Shown here piece by piece: positions 24,827-37,690 of a stretch of DNA of 64,000 nucleotides; the first letter of the stretch is position 1; each line of letters opens with the position of its first letter. The stretch comes from Callorhinus ursinus (Eukaryota > Chordata > Mammalia > Carnivora > Otariidae): contig NW_020312966.1 in NCBI RefSeq assembly GCF_003265705.1, positions 25,103,761 to 25,167,760 on the forward strand, written 5' to 3'. Below the pieces are notes generated by a model. It made no database searches and had not been told where the DNA came from. It saw nothing but the letters and a program-made list of their open reading frames with translations. Made by a program: the position numbers and the translations under genes.

Positions 24827-25384
24827 AAAAAAATGGAACTCAATCTAAATAGCTAATAACAGAGGACTATTTATGTAAGTAATGATACATCCATGTATTA
24901 CCTAGAAAATTATATATGTGCATATATGGCATGATACCTAAATATGCTTTTTATATGCATTATAGGTGTATCATATGTATTCACATTCATCTATACATAT
25001 TTGTCATATCCATTAAAAGGAGATACTAAGAGTTATTTTAATTCTCTTCTTTATATATTTCTCTCTTTACAAAATTCTACAATAAACATTTAATATTTTT
25101 ATACTCAGAAAAAAAAATATTTTAGCCAGGTTCTTACTGATCCTTCCACGATTGTTAAAAATATTTCCATTTGTCTTCTTAGGGTGTCTCTTGCGTTTTA
25201 ATGTGTGAGCTGCAATGGTGTTTAGCAGTGACCAGTGGTGGGTAAAGATGTCTTAAAACACATCTGCTCCTCCTGTGAAAAGAGAGAGATTGATTGATCA
25301 ATTCACTTCTATAATTCACCAGATACTTGATATTGGACTTGACTCTGAGAACAACAGCAATAATGGGGGTGGCTGATTTCACTG

Positions 25385-25595
25385 GGAGCTTGTTCAGCTC
25401 CAGGCAGTGTTCTAAGCGCTTTATAGATACGAATGCATTTGATCTTGCGGCAGCCTTATGAAAGACCTACAATGATCCTTCTCTCTGTTGTGGAGATGAG
25501 AAAATGAAGGTTGAGTATCCCAGATGACACAGCTGTTGGATGGTGACTCTCTGTAGTAAACTCACACCCTCTAACACTGGAGTCTATGTATGTTC
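25385..25595 (+). repeat. MIR element
   Basis: Typical MIR order: CAGTGTTCTAAGCGCTTTATA, then AGATGAGAAAATGAAGG and ATGACACAGCTGTTGG. Confidence 0.7.
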
Positions 25596-25657
25596 TTAAA
25601 TAAATGATGACTATGGTCTAGCCAGTGTCCTTTAAGTTACATTTGAGCTAAGTCCTC

Positions 25658-25856
25658 TTTTTTTAAGATTTATTTATTTATTTATTTGAGAGACAGAGAG
25701 AGAGAGTACATGCACAGAGCAGGGGAAGGGGCAAAGGGAGGGACAAACAGAGTCCCCATCAGGCAGGCAGCCCTGCTCGGGGCCTCAAACCCAAGACCCT
25801 GGAATTATGACCTGAGCTGAAGGCAGACACTTAACCGACTGAACCACCCAGGTGCC
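25658..25856 (-). mobile_element. Carnivore tRNA-derived SINE
   Basis: Reversed: TTTAAGATTTATTTATTTATTTATTTGAGAGACAGAG tail side, ending TTAACCGACTGAACCACCCAGGTGCCC. Confidence 0.9.
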
Positions 25857-27967
25857 CCTGAACTTAGTCTTGAAGGGCAAGTAAGAATTCTTCAGGTTAG
25901 GGCTTTTCATAAAGGAGACACAATGACAAAGACCAGGGAGTGGGCATTGTCTAAGGTGGGGTGCTTGGGGTGAGCTACAGCTTGAACTGCGAGGAAGGTC
26001 CTTATATGACCGCAGTTAGAGTTCAAGCTTGTTATTCCTACATGGACCAGCTGAAACTGTTTCCAGAAGCCACCCTTCTCCCAGCTGCTCATCCCTCCAG
26101 GCTGCTAACAGATGAAGTCATCCCCCATGAACTTTTAAATAAGTTAAATGAAACATATCTGATGGAAATGTACCCAAATAAATGCTTAGTCTGTTTCTGG
26201 GGTGTTATAAAATGCACTTTTCCTCCTCCTCTTGTCAAGCAAACAAAGGCAAACCTGATTTTATCCTCTGCAGGCGTCCAAATCCCATGTAGGAAAAGGT
26301 ATGCAGGGAACTCTCTTTTCTACCTGAGGACTGATCCGTTACTTGGGTGGGGAGATACGAGTTTCTGTGGCAAGTGTTTGCCTGCCTGGTTAATCTCAGG
26401 ACTCATAATTATAACCCACGCTTGACACAGCTAACACCCCGGTGATCATTTCACTTCACAAAGACAAAGATTCATGCTGCATGTTTTGTATGTACTTATA
26501 AAAGTGCAACGCAGTCATATTCGGGTAGGTTCTAAGAAAGATTTGCCTGAAGCACAGCCTGCCGGTAGTGGTGGAGCGGGCAAGGGGGAAGCAGTCCTCT
26601 CTCTTTAGCTGGCAAGGGGCAGTCTCCCCCACAAGCCACCCCACAAACCACCGACTCAAGATGTGACCCCGGATGTCCCCATAACGCGTTTCGCAGACTC
26701 ACAGTCGCTTCAAATGTAGTGGTCTTAACAATGGCACGTGCCACAGGTTGTCCTAAACTCCGTGGAAAAGGCCCCAGATGTAAGGCCTGTGCTAGAGGAA
26801 CCACCGCTCACCCTCCGTGTGCTCACACTCACACGTGCCCTCATAAGCTCACACCCGAATGAAGACACTGACAACCGTGGCAGAGAAGGAGCGACAGGTA
26901 CTCGGAATGCTCCGCAGGTGGAACAGCAGGGCGTTGATTTCTCCGCGTTCCTTCATTCCTGGCTCTTCTTCTAAGGGCTTCAGCCCTGTCTGCTTTCCGG
27001 CTAATGTGTTATCGTTTGGGAGTTCACTGAGTGAATAGAGTAAACATGTAGAATGGTGCCTGGCACACACTTCATGCTGCCCCAGTGCTACCAACTATTG
27101 TGACAGTAAGTGTTTTCATTCGTGAAAATATAAAAATTACATTTACTACCACCCTGACCTGCCTTGCCCTGCTGTACTTTGTACCTCCCTGGAGCGTTTA
27201 GTCCCTTCTCACATTCTATATAATTACGCGTGATAACTACCCTTTGTTGTCTGTCTTCTCCAGCCAAGATGTAAGCTCCAAGATGGCAGTGAGTTGTCCC
27301 TTTCCAAGGGGACAGTTGCTGAAGGTGGAGGAACAGAGCCAGAGGACAGTCCTTCAGGGCAGGGGCAGAAAAGGAAGACTTCCCCTCCTTATGCCGCCCC
27401 AAGACTCTGTTCTCACTCTCTGGGCTGGACGTTGTCACTGCCTGATGAAAAGCCATTGTGGGGCCTCTAGAACGGACAGAAGGGCAAGAGGAAGTGCGGC
27501 AGGGGTGGGAGAGAGGGCACGGAAAGGGGACTGGGTCTTAGGACTCACGAGAGCTGCTTGCTCTGCATCCGTCAGCTCTTTTCCCACCGGCCCACGCGGC
27601 CAGCCTGCATTTTCCTCTTTCCCTGGCTGGTCAGTTAGCAATTGCTAACGTGGGAGGCTCTGCATGTGTGGGGATAGGGGTATATGAGAAATCTGTGCCT
27701 CCCTCTCAATTTTGTTGTACACCTAAAACTGCTCTAAAATATATGTATATTTCAGAATATAGGGGAAAGAATTTCCAATCCACTCAGGCTTATTTATGTC
27801 TAGAACTCACTGGGCAAAATTCTCTCTCTGACCCTTAGAGTCAAGACCCTTGAGCACTCTCCCCAAACCTTCCCCAAAGCGCTGACCCTGATGCCTACCA
27901 GCTATCTCTCACCGGCCCTCGAGGCCAGCAGGTTTCCTTCCATTCGTGGGCTGAAAGCCTGCATCAG
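25857..27967. other. Gene-free stretch with L2-like fragment
   Basis: Around 27190-27290 the sequence resembles the LINE-2 3' end (CCAAGATGTAAGCTCCAAGATGGCAG). Frames at 25961-26425 and 27244-27648 (154 and 134 codons) show no domain, no conserved-looking composition and no gene context, and are treated as chance. Confidence 0.45.
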
Positions 27968-27982
27968 CTCTGTCCAATTCTT

Positions 27983-28196
27983 TTTTTTTTTTTTTTAAGA
28001 TTTATTTATTTTTTTTAGAAAGCGAGAGCGAGGGAGCGGGGGAGAGGGGGATGGGCAGAGGGAGAGGGAGAGAGAGTCCCAGCTGACTCTGAGCTCAACA
28101 TGGAGCCCGAGACAGGGCTCTATCCCACAACCCCGAGATCGTGACCTGAGCCGAAACCGAGTGGGTAGTTTAACTGATGGAGCTACGTAGGTGCCC
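27983..28196 (-). mobile_element. Carnivore tRNA-derived SINE
   Basis: Reversed copy with a perfect 15-bp direct repeat CTCTGTCCAATTCTT at 27968-27982 and 28197-28211. Confidence 0.92.
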
Positions 28197-28394
28197 CTCT
28201 GTCCAATTCTTAAACACACAATTGTATTCATTTTTTCAACTTTAAAAAATAATATTTAGTTCAGTGCATTAAAGTCCATATGTGTGTGTGTTTTTTTAAA
28301 CCTAGTACTCAATATCTATCACACCAACTTAAGTTTAAGCAAGTCCAACAGTAGAAGGGGCATATTTTAATTTTCAATATTTATATATATTTAA

Positions 28395-28528
28395 AAAAAA
28401 TTTTTTTTAAAGTAGGTTCCATGCTGGGTGTGGAGCCCAATGTGGGGCTTGAATTCACGCCCTGAGATCAAGACCTGAGCTGAGATCAAGAGTTGGATGC
28501 TTAACCAACTGAGCCACCCAGGAGCCCC
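28395..28528 (-). mobile_element. Short-form carnivore SINE
   Basis: Reversed: TTTAAAGTAGGTTCCATGCTGGGTGTGGAGCCC, ending TTAACCAACTGAGCCACCCAGGAGCCCC. It contains an internal duplication of a GAGATCAAGA phrase. Confidence 0.88.
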
Positions 28529-29137
28529 AGTTTTTCAGCTGGGAGATCGAATACCAAGAAGGACCAAAGCAAGATGAAACAGGCCTTCCTAGTAAGTACC
28601 ATACAAATTGCTTATGGAATGATAAAGCCACGTAAGTCTTCAACTGAGCTAACCAAAGCCTTACATTCCCCCCCTCAAAACTGAGGTGGGACAGTAAGAA
28701 AGTAGCTCCTTTTCCAAATTTACTCTCTCTTTCCTAAATTGTAATGAACCCAGGGCACTTGAAGATATGTCAAGTTGATTGTCAGAGTCCAGAAAATTTC
28801 ATCAGAGCCTAGAATGTCTTTCAGGAAAGGTCACAGGCAGATGTGTATTTGGCCCAGTTTATTTTTATGCTTAGTCATCCCAGATGGCACGGGGTTGGGG
28901 GGGGGGGAGTCTGGAAAAACTAATATTTAATGCCTTTTAATTGAGGACTGCTGGGACTGCTTAGCAAAGCGTGGAATCCATGCACACTTCCAAATCTGGA
29001 AGACTCAAGACAAATGGAGCTATGGTTCTTTATGCCCTTAGGAATATGCCTAGAGAGGTAATTAAATATGTTGGGGAAAAAAGGCATTTTCTTTTAGTCT
29101 GTTGGACCAAGGTAAACACAGTGGAATTAGTTGTCAT

Positions 29138-29354
29138 TTTTTTTAAGATGTATATGTTAATTTTAGAGAAAGATACACACACACACACACACACAGACAC
29201 ACACACACGAGTGGGGGGAGGGGCAGATGAGAGAACCTCAAGCCGACTACGCACTGAGCCCTGAGATTAGCTGGGTTCCAAGACCCGTGAGATCACAACC
29301 TGAGCCAAAACCAAGAGTCCATTGCTTAACCGACTGAACCACCCAGGTGCCCCA
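29138..29354 (-). mobile_element. Carnivore SINE carrying a (CA)n tract
   Basis: Reversed SINE in which the usual AG-rich part is a CA microsatellite (about 29173-29208). It ends TTAACCGACTGAACCACCCAGGTGCCC. Confidence 0.88.
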
Positions 29355-29477
29355 GTCGGCATTCTTTTTATATCAAATCACTTGTGAAATTCCCATGACT
29401 TAGAAAAAAACAGCTTTTACCAAGATCTTCAGTCACCGGCTGCCTGAGGGGCTAAGGGTAGAAGGAAGATTATAAAT

Positions 29478-29705
29478 GAAACTTATCAAATATCAGCAGA
29501 CACTAAGCACCTGCCCTTTACCAGTCACTCTTCAAAGTGCTTTCTATGCATTAAAGATCTTTAATCTTCACAAACATCTAGAAGGTAGGTGCTATTACCG
29601 TCATCCTCAAGACACAAACGAGGACACTGAGGCACACAGAGATGAAACATGGACTTGCCTCAGTCTCACAGCTAAGAAGTAGTGAGCTGGGGGTCAAACT
29701 TGGGA
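29478..29705 (+). repeat. MIR element
   Basis: Well preserved: CAAAGTGCTTTCTATGCATTAA, GGTAGGTGCTATTACCGTCATC, GAGGACACTGAGGCACACAGA and CTCACAGCTAAGAAGTAGTGAG. Confidence 0.8.
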
Positions 29706-30509
29706 GGTTCCATCTCTAGAGACAACACTTTTTTCATCATGGAGCCATTTTACTGGCATGATACCATTTCTAGGACAAGTATTTTATATTTGCAGTTTCA
29801 TTTACTCCTCACCCCATTTTCATGGGTAAGTAATTATTACCAGCCTACAGGCTCAGAGTGGTAAGTTTGTCAAATAATAACTCAAAGACATTTAGTTAAT
29901 TATTAGCACACTGTTTTCTTGTGTACAGGTATGCCAAGCAATATAGATTTCATCCAACGAAGTCCGAAAAAGGTGATTATATAACAGGGGGAAGAAAAAG
30001 CCTGCAGAATAAGAACGGGATGTCATGTGTGTACATTATTTTTAGTATGGACAATCTGTTCTAACGTAGACTAAAGAGGACTTTCAAAGAAAATAATAAG
30101 TGATTCTTTAGAAACTCTCAAAGTTGTCTGTGGAGCATGTGACAGGCTGCCTCTGCATAATATATTCTTCCAAACCTCAGTCCACACTTCCATCTTGGTT
30201 AGGTGATATCTTCACCATCTCTGCCATTGGAATTTCTCAACCCCCCACTTGGGTCAAAAAAGGTATGAGAGCAATCACAAATGTAATAAGAAGTATTTGA
30301 AGTCCACATAGTCTCCAAGTATTTAACTGGCGTGTCTTATGTAGAAGAATAGTTCTCAAAGATCATTTTGATGTATTTGAGTTAAACAAGTATCATTTTT
30401 CCTAATTATTGTTTCAGTTTTAATTTGAGCCATAGTCAGAAATAAACCATGTAGCACCCATTCTTGTTTAGGAAATTTTAGTCAAGGTATAAAGGTCTAG
30501 GCTCTGAGG
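29706..30509. other. Gene-free stretch
   Basis: AT-rich, nothing recognised. Confidence 0.45.
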
Positions 30510-30788
30510 AATTTATTTTATTTTATGTTATGTTATGTTATTTTATGTTATGTTATGTTATGTTATTTTATTTTTTTATTTTATTTATTTTTTTATTTNN
30601 NNNNNNNNNNNNNNNNNNNNNNNNNNNNNNNNNNNNNNNNNNNNNNNNNNNNNNNNNNNNNNNNNNNNNNNNNNNNNNNNNNNNNNNNNNNNNNNNNNAT
30701 TTATTATTTTATTTTATTTTTTATTTTATTTTATTTTATTTTATTTATTTATTTATTTATTTTATTTATTTTATTTTATTTTAATTTA
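30510..30788. repeat. (TTTTA)n / (TTATG)n low-complexity array broken by an assembly gap
   Basis: Pentanucleotide TTTTA and TTATG units on both sides of exactly 100 N (30599-30698). The N run is a placeholder of unknown true length, so the array is probably longer than shown. Confidence 0.95.
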
Positions 30789-32776
30789 ATACTGGGGAAG
30801 ACCAAATCCAAAACCTACTCATTGGAAAGACTGATAATGGAGAAAAAGACAAAACAGCAAAACGGGAGGAAAAAGAAGGAGGAAGTGGTCTACTCTAGAT
30901 CTCATCTTGATCTGTAGAAACTCAGCTTCCTACTTCCAGAATTCTGGAGAACTTTTAATGAGTCTCAGGATTGTGTTTCCAATGAGAATGCATATCTAAG
31001 CAGTGAGATTCTATGTTTGGGAATCAAATATCCATCTGTCCTGGAGTGTAAAAGCAACATTTTTAGTTAAAAGTACTGGAAATGGCCCTTTCCATCATTG
31101 CTATGAAATTGACATTTATTTTATTTTGTTTTATTTTATTTTTTTGAATTTTTTAGAAAGAGACTGCCACATTCGGGGCCTCAATTTGGATGCATCTGGA
31201 GTCTTGGAAGCTTGACTACCCTATGTTCTTCTACAAATGGACCTTGACAGCTTGTTTGGAGGTTCTAGCAGGGGAGCGCAGCTACTCGTATACCCTTGAC
31301 CGAGAAAGGTTCTCCTCTATCCAGAGTCGTCCTCCTCCACGGAGTGTGCAGCTCCAGGAGGGACGCACATGGAGCAGTGAGGGAGGAAAGGGATATCCGC
31401 CCACCCACCCAGCCAGATCAGCCAGATGAACCCTGGTGATCAACAGTGACAGATGTCACTATCCGATCACCCTCACATCCTGAAGTTGACACTTCTTGAA
31501 GTTTATTTTAATATAGTCTTTAATAGTATAATTTATAGAAGGGTGTCTGGTGACATCTCTCCAAATGTAGCTTCCATTTGTTCAATTATGATAGTGTGGC
31601 TAACATTAGTTATTGATAATATCTAACAATATCAGAAGGTCCCAAAGCAAAACATGTTAAAAACCAAGTCACATGGATCCTTTGGTACAATTTCAAACGG
31701 TAAGAATCTATGAGAATCTTTAGGTATGGACACATTATCATGATTATTAGGATGAAGAATAAAGTACTGGCACGGTAAGTTTAAGTTATTTTGGGCAAAT
31801 TTTACTTTAAAGTCTCTTGTATTATCTTCTCAACAGGTAGGGGATGATATGGACTGATGTGATCTGTCCAGTAAGAATGCTTTTGTACAGATTTTTGAAA
31901 GTATTTTACCTACGATCTCAGTTTTATCATTTACAAGTAGTAAAGGTATTACCAGGTGGGGAAAAAAATCCGTATGTTTTAACAATAACATGAAATTGAT
32001 ATGTTCACGTGATTCTTGAGGTGTGGTTTGAAGCCCTGCCCTACCTTTATAGTTTTGAAATTTATACTGATTATAGATAACGCAAGATTCAATCACTTGT
32101 CCAGTCTTTGGGCTAATCAACATATTTGTAAAATTTGAACTGGTTGGTGTTTATCACTGGAGTTTTTTGTTACATGATTATAAAGTCTGGAGACAGTTGA
32201 GCTCCAGAAGCCGTATGAGAGATTTGTGATAGTCAATTTTTATCGAAGGGCTGGTTATATTTGATTTTATTTTTAGAAATCAGACTAGACAATTGTTATA
32301 GCACTGATGGTGAGGAAACCTTGAAAGGCTGTTTTTCACATTGCAGTTGGGGAATTTTCTTTAGCGTTAGGTTTAATTTTAACTACTCAGTTTTTCTTTG
32401 GTTGCTCCTTTTCCTCTCGTGAGTAATTACCCTCTCCTGACTCCTGCCCCAATATTGACTGAGCCGTCTGAACAAGTTAGAAAACTTTTGTTTTCATACA
32501 AGTGAAAGCAAATGAACAACCAACCGCCAGGCATATCTACTCTAAGTAAATATGTCAACCCTTGAGCTCTGAGCAAAGTGACATTCTCATATCTGACCTA
32601 TTACATAGACGGAGTTATTGGTTATAGAGAATAGTTAAAGTTAAAACATAACAGTAAAAATCTACTTGGATTATTCTTCAGGGACAATTAATTACCAGAT
32701 AATATGTCAAGGTTGTAATGAGTGTGGAACATCAGACAAACTGGCACAAAACAAGCTTAGTGTGAGAACAGTTGTT
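30789..32776. other. Gene-free stretch
   Basis: AT-rich. A second short TTTTA-type run lies near 31117-31143. No gene or clear transposon recognised. Confidence 0.45.
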
Positions 32777-32794
32777 AAAAAGTTATGGGATTTA

Positions 32795-33173
32795 ATTTGC
32801 AACCACATGGATGGAACTAGAGGGTGTTATGCTAAGCGAAATAAGTCAATCAGAGAAAGACAACTATCATATGATCTCACTTATATGTGGAATTTAAAAA
32901 ACAAAACAGAGGATCATAAGAGAAGCGGAAAAAAAATAAAACAAGACGAAATCAGAGAGGGAGACAAACCATAAGAGACTCTTAATCATAGGAAACAAAC
33001 TAAGGGTTGCTGGAGGGGAGGGTGTGGGGGATGGGGTAGCTGGGTGATGGACATTGGGGAGGGTATGTGATGTGATGAGCACCGGGTATTATATAAGACT
33101 GATGAATCACACTGACCTCTACCTCTGAAACCAATAATACACTATTATGTTAATTAATTGAATTTAAATTTTA
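32795..33173 (+). mobile_element. LINE-1 3' end, 5'-truncated
   Basis: Ends of ORF2 and 3' UTR of a carnivore L1: ACCACATGGATGGAACTAGAGGGTGTTATGC, CATATGATCTCACTTATATGTGG, then the G-rich 3' UTR and the tail. Perfect 18-bp direct repeats AAAAAGTTATGGGATTTA lie at 32777-32794 and 33174-33191. Non-functional fragment. Confidence 0.93.
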
Positions 33174-33191
33174 AAAAAGTTATGGGATTTA

Positions 33192-34770
33192 CTCTTATCA
33201 GAAGGAAGTTGGAAAGCTGGATTGAGATTGGAAAATTTAAGAATTATATAAAAAGCAGACTGAGCAGTGATTTGGCAATCAATATTTGAAAAATACCAAA
33301 TACACCTAATGAATTTATCATCCCTCCTTTCTTGAAGTTGTGGGGACAAACTGTTGGTTACCCAGTGACTATCAAGGAAGGCCCAGAGATATTTTTTGGT
33401 ATAAAAGATATCTTAATGGTTTTACTATTTTGTGTTTAGAGCTGAATCTACGATAGGTAAAAAAAAAAAAAAAAATGTCAGAGAAAGCTGGTTATTACAT
33501 TAAGACGTAAACACAAATCATAGGTATATAAAAACAAAAAACTGGCCGCAGTCATATTTTAGAGTGAAATGTAAAACACAGCATGGAGCGATGGCCACAA
33601 ATTCTTTGAGGTGAGGTAAAGCACTTGTTAGAAATTATTTCAAGCTTGGCAAAGGCAAAAAATATATTGAAAGTCCATGTGAATCCTGAATTTTTCTCTT
33701 CCTTATAGTGTTTTTTGTTTGGTTTTTAACCAACCCTAGTAAGCCTTTCTGTGCATGTGTTTAGATATACACAAACAAAACCACAGATAAATAAAATGAT
33801 AAATTCATAGAATGATAAATTCAAAGCCATTGACTTCACTTCTAAAGTATATTTAACTAATCAGCATAAATAAAATAACACATATCACGCTGAATTTACT
33901 TCATTAACAAACTGTAACAACTTCCTAATAAACGAACAGACTAAACACATCCATTATCTTGTATGCATATCTGTGTTTCTCTGAAGCTATAATAATTAAC
34001 AGGACCAAAACTGTATGTGTTAACAACAGCCCTTAGAAGAAGCAGGCGATTGTGTTCCCTCATAGGCCTGAAGAAACTGGGAACAGTCCCAACCCGCCAG
34101 GGCCTCTGGGCCAAGCATACATATTACATTCGCTTTTACACATTTAAAGTGGCAAAAACAAACATATCTAATTCCATTCTCCTAAGGCATCTACATGTTC
34201 TCTAACTTGTTAATCTAGCATCATTCTAAACTGTGTAAAAATATAAGCCTTGCACAGATCAAATTGTTTTTAGGGATGCATATTTTGCACCCTCTAATTG
34301 AGAAATTGTCCAGGTATCCAAAGATTAGGCATTAATGTACTCAATTTAATATTCATCAAAATTCTTAGGGTTATCTATAGATTATGAATTCAGCATTTAA
34401 GTTGACACATGTTTTGTGATTTGTATGCATCGTTATAAACATCAAACTGTTTTAAAAATGACATTATCTATTGTGATTTAATTTAGCTCAATGCGTAATT
34501 TACAGAAGTATAATTTTAAATAAAATGATTTTAACTCTTCTAACCAGTAAACCTAGTGGAAGAAGTTTAGTAAATTCAAATTAATTCGGGTTGTTTTCTT
34601 CTTTTTTTAAGAAAATGAACCCCAGACTTGTGTGAACTAGAATATCGTACTAACATTATTCTTACATCATGACAACAACAAAGAAAAAGACATAAATCCA
34701 TTTTTAAGACAAGATTAGTAAGCCAGTGAATTTATCCAAAAAGTTATCTTAATTAAAAATATGTGGTTAA
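33192..34770. other. Gene-free AT-rich stretch
   Basis: No gene or repeat recognised with confidence. A-homopolymer at about 33460-33474. Confidence 0.45.
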
Positions 34771-34962
34771 GGGGCGCCTGGGTGGCTCAGTCGTTAAGCG
34801 TCTGCTTTCGGCTCAGGTCATGATCCCAGGGTCCTGGGATTGAGTCCTGCCATCAGGCTCCTTGCTCTGCCGGAAGCCTGCTTCTCCCTCTCCCACTCCC
34901 CCTGCTTGTGTTCCTTCTCTCGCTGTGTCTCTCTCTGTCAAATAAATAAGTAAAATCTCTAA
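34771..34962 (+). mobile_element. Carnivore tRNA-derived SINE
   Basis: Young full-length copy: GGGGCGCCTGGGTGGCTCAG head, GCTGTGTCTCTCTCTGTCAAATAAATAAG tail. Flanks AAAAATATGTGGTTAA and AAAAAAAATGTGGTTTA are a near-perfect duplication. Confidence 0.93.
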
Positions 34963-35189
34963 AAAAAATGTGGTTTATTCCTATAAAACTACATACCATG
35001 AACTAAAAATTTTAAGTTGTTCAAAAATAATAGAAGTTCTGTTTTGTTTCTTATCCTATAACCTGTTAACTAAAACCACTAATTAAATTCACAGTTAAAA
35101 CTTTCCTGTTTTCTCAGAGTTACAATTTAAAGAGGAAGAACATTTAAAGCATCAGGAGAAGTTTTATTTTGATTTGAGTTTCTCTCTCT

Positions 35190-35530
35190 TTTTTTTAAGT
35201 TTTTATTTAAATTCAAGTTAATTAACATACAGTGTAATATTAGTTTCAGGGGTGTAATATGGTGATTCAACCCTTCCATACATCATACAGTGCTCATCAC
35301 AGCAAGTGCCCTCCTTCATCCCCATCACCGATTTAACCCATCCCCCCCACCCAGCTCCTCTCTGGTGATCATCAGTTTGTTCTCTAGAGTTAAGAGGTTT
35401 TCCTCTCTCTGTTTTTCACCTATGATCCCTTGTTTTGTTTCTCAAATTCCACATATGAGTGAAATCATATGATAAATGTCTTTCTCTGACTGACTTACAT
35501 CGCTTAGCATGATACTCTCTAGGTCTTAGT
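35190..35530 (-). mobile_element. LINE-1 3' end, reversed
   Basis: Poly(T) start, then AACATACAGTGTAATATTAG, CATCCCCATCACCGATTTAACCCATC, and CACATATGAGTGAAATCATATGATA near the ORF2 end. 5'-truncated. Confidence 0.88.
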
Positions 35531-35737
35531 TTCTTTTACTTTAAATTGTGTTTTTTAGTCTTTACAGAAGCCATTTAAAATGTAAGTTTACATTATAACT
35601 TATTAGCTTCCTGCTGAGGTAGAGTGGACGACTTGCTCAAAACTATTTGTATTCATAAAACAGAAAATATTCTCAATCATTGTGCAAGTTAGAGGAGTTA
35701 ATCGTGAAACAGGAATAAAATTTAAAGTAGGTAAAAC

Positions 35738-36320
35738 TGATGTGGGAAACAAAGGCAGAAGAAAAATTATTAAATTTCCTTAGTACCTACAGCCCATTGA
35801 CAAGTCCTTGAAACAGGCAGAGAGACCTTCCTCTGGGGCCTCAGCTGCCTTGATGTTAATACTTTGCTAAGGGCAAAGGCAATCCTAGCCGGAACCCTCC
35901 ACCTCAGGGTCCTGTAAGTCTACTTTAACATATAAAAATTCTTTTGGAAACTTCCTTTATCTCTACCCGGCAAGATACGTGTTGGCCATCATCCCCCAAG
36001 CACATGGCCCACCGATATACATCTGAAGGGTCTCATGACTAAGGTTCTATTAGACGGTAATAAATGACCTTTTCCCAACAACAGCTAGCCGCCTCAAGGT
36101 TCTGGAAACCTTGCTTCCAAAATTCCTTAGAGACTCACTATCCCTAACGCCCTCCCAACTTGAAAGTATACAATGGGCCACTCCTCATGACCCCAGTTCA
36201 GCTCTTTCTGCCCATGGGTTCTGTCCCTGTGCTTTAATAAAACCACCCTTTTGCACCAAAGACGTCTCAAGAATTCTTACTTGGCTGTCGGCTTCGAACC
36301 TTAACGTCTTTCCTACGACA
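35738..36320 (+). mobile_element. Solo LTR of an ERV1-like endogenous retrovirus
   Basis: A 583-bp segment that begins TG and ends CA, bounded by the 4-bp direct repeat AAAC (35734-35737 and 36321-36324), as expected for gammaretrovirus-like integrases. A poly(A) signal AATAAA sits at 36236-36241, placing the R-U5 part at the right. No retroviral coding sequence adjoins it, so it is a recombined solo LTR. Confidence 0.72.
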
Positions 36321-36394
36321 AAACTAGAGCCACAGATTTAAGTAGGTTGGTCAGTTAAGGAAAAAAAAAAGAGTAATTAAGAAACAAATGTAAT

Positions 36395-36581
36395 TGGGCA
36401 CCTGGGTGGCTCAGTCGGTTAAGCGTCTGCCTCCCGCTCAGGTCATGATCCCAGGGCCCTGGGACGGAGTCCCCGCGATGACTGGCTTCCTGCTCCGCGG
36501 GACGTCTGCTTCTCCCTCTGCCTTCCCCCCTGCTCATGTTCTCTCTCTTAAATAAATAAATAAAAATCTTAAAAAAAAAAA
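36395..36581 (+). mobile_element. Carnivore SINE with perfect 16-bp target duplication
   Basis: Direct repeats AAGAAACAAATGTAAT at 36379-36394 and 36582-36597. Long A tail. It lies 75 bp from the solo LTR. Confidence 0.93.
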
Positions 36582-36597
36582 AAGAAACAAATGTAAT

Positions 36598-37690
36598 GAA
36601 GATCAGAGATCTCTCAGCAAACACCATTGTTGAGAACAGGAGTAAATTCTCTAAGTTTTGTAGGAAATTCTACTTTCCAGTGCCCTAGCTCTCACAATAA
36701 ACACATTAAGATTTAGTAACTATTAAATGTTTGTTTTATAAGGGTATTGGAAGCCTTCTCTTTTTGTCTGAGTCAGTAATCTGATTTATAATACCATGTT
36801 TCTTCTCTCTTCTCTCTAACCTTACTTAAAGAGCCTGAAGGGACATGGAATTATTGAAGCATACACTTTAGAGACTTCTGCAGAGCAAAAGGCAGGCCTC
36901 TGCATGCTGGAGATTTGGGTAACCGGTTTTCTCTCCTGTCATTAGTCTCCTGTAAGGCCTAACCGCTTTCTTAAAGTCAAAAGTTATTACCAGATTGCCA
37001 TTTTACATTTGTATTATCTTTGAAGCAGGAATCCTATTTTTGCAGATACTGACAACTATTTGGACACATAGTAAGTAAACACAAGAAAAGAGCATTTTGA
37101 AAGGAGGGACGAGACTCTTATCTTTAATTTCAGGAATCCACGGCATACAAACACCAAACACCAAACCCAGTGGATCACATTAAAGGCCAGAAAGAAAAAC
37201 ACCAACTTCCTGTTCATGTATTCTCAAACGCCAGAGAATATCAGAATCCCCAGACAAACACAAACAACCCAGAAAAGATAAGCGAATGCCGTAGACTTCA
37301 GATTGTCTGTCCTCGGGCACCATGTAATCGCTTCATGATCTGACATAAAACCATTTTAATGTGTCACCAATCGATAGAGTGCACTCAGAATAAGAGCCAA
37401 AATAAGAAACAAATTTGGGCAAGAATACATTTCAGCATGCAAGAGCCAAAGGCAGATCAGCATAAAACTCAAACTGCCCCCGGCTGGACAAGGAACTTCT
37501 CCAGGTCACACATTTCTATTGATTCCTATGGCAGGACTTAGGTGAACAATGTCTTGGTGAAATCTTCAGAAATAAATGGCCAAGTAGTTAATGATTAGCC
37601 TGCCCTTCACTTGTATAGAAGGGGAAACAAGCTATAGAATTATTCTACCCGACAGAGGCAAGCCAGAATTTATATAAGAGAAGAGGGGGA
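36598..37690. other. Gene-free stretch
   Basis: Nothing recognised. Confidence 0.4.

Noticed and set aside
27244..27648. 134-codon frame beginning within L2-like sequence
   Set aside because: It starts inside an apparent LINE-2 fragment and resembles no known protein.
34771..34962. tRNA-like box A/B signals in SINE heads
   Set aside because: They belong to the tRNA-derived SINE. No complete cloverleaf or independent tRNA gene was found in the window.
36111..36341. 76-codon frame in the solo LTR
   Set aside because: LTRs of this class have no coding function here. The frame crosses the poly(A) signal and the LTR end.
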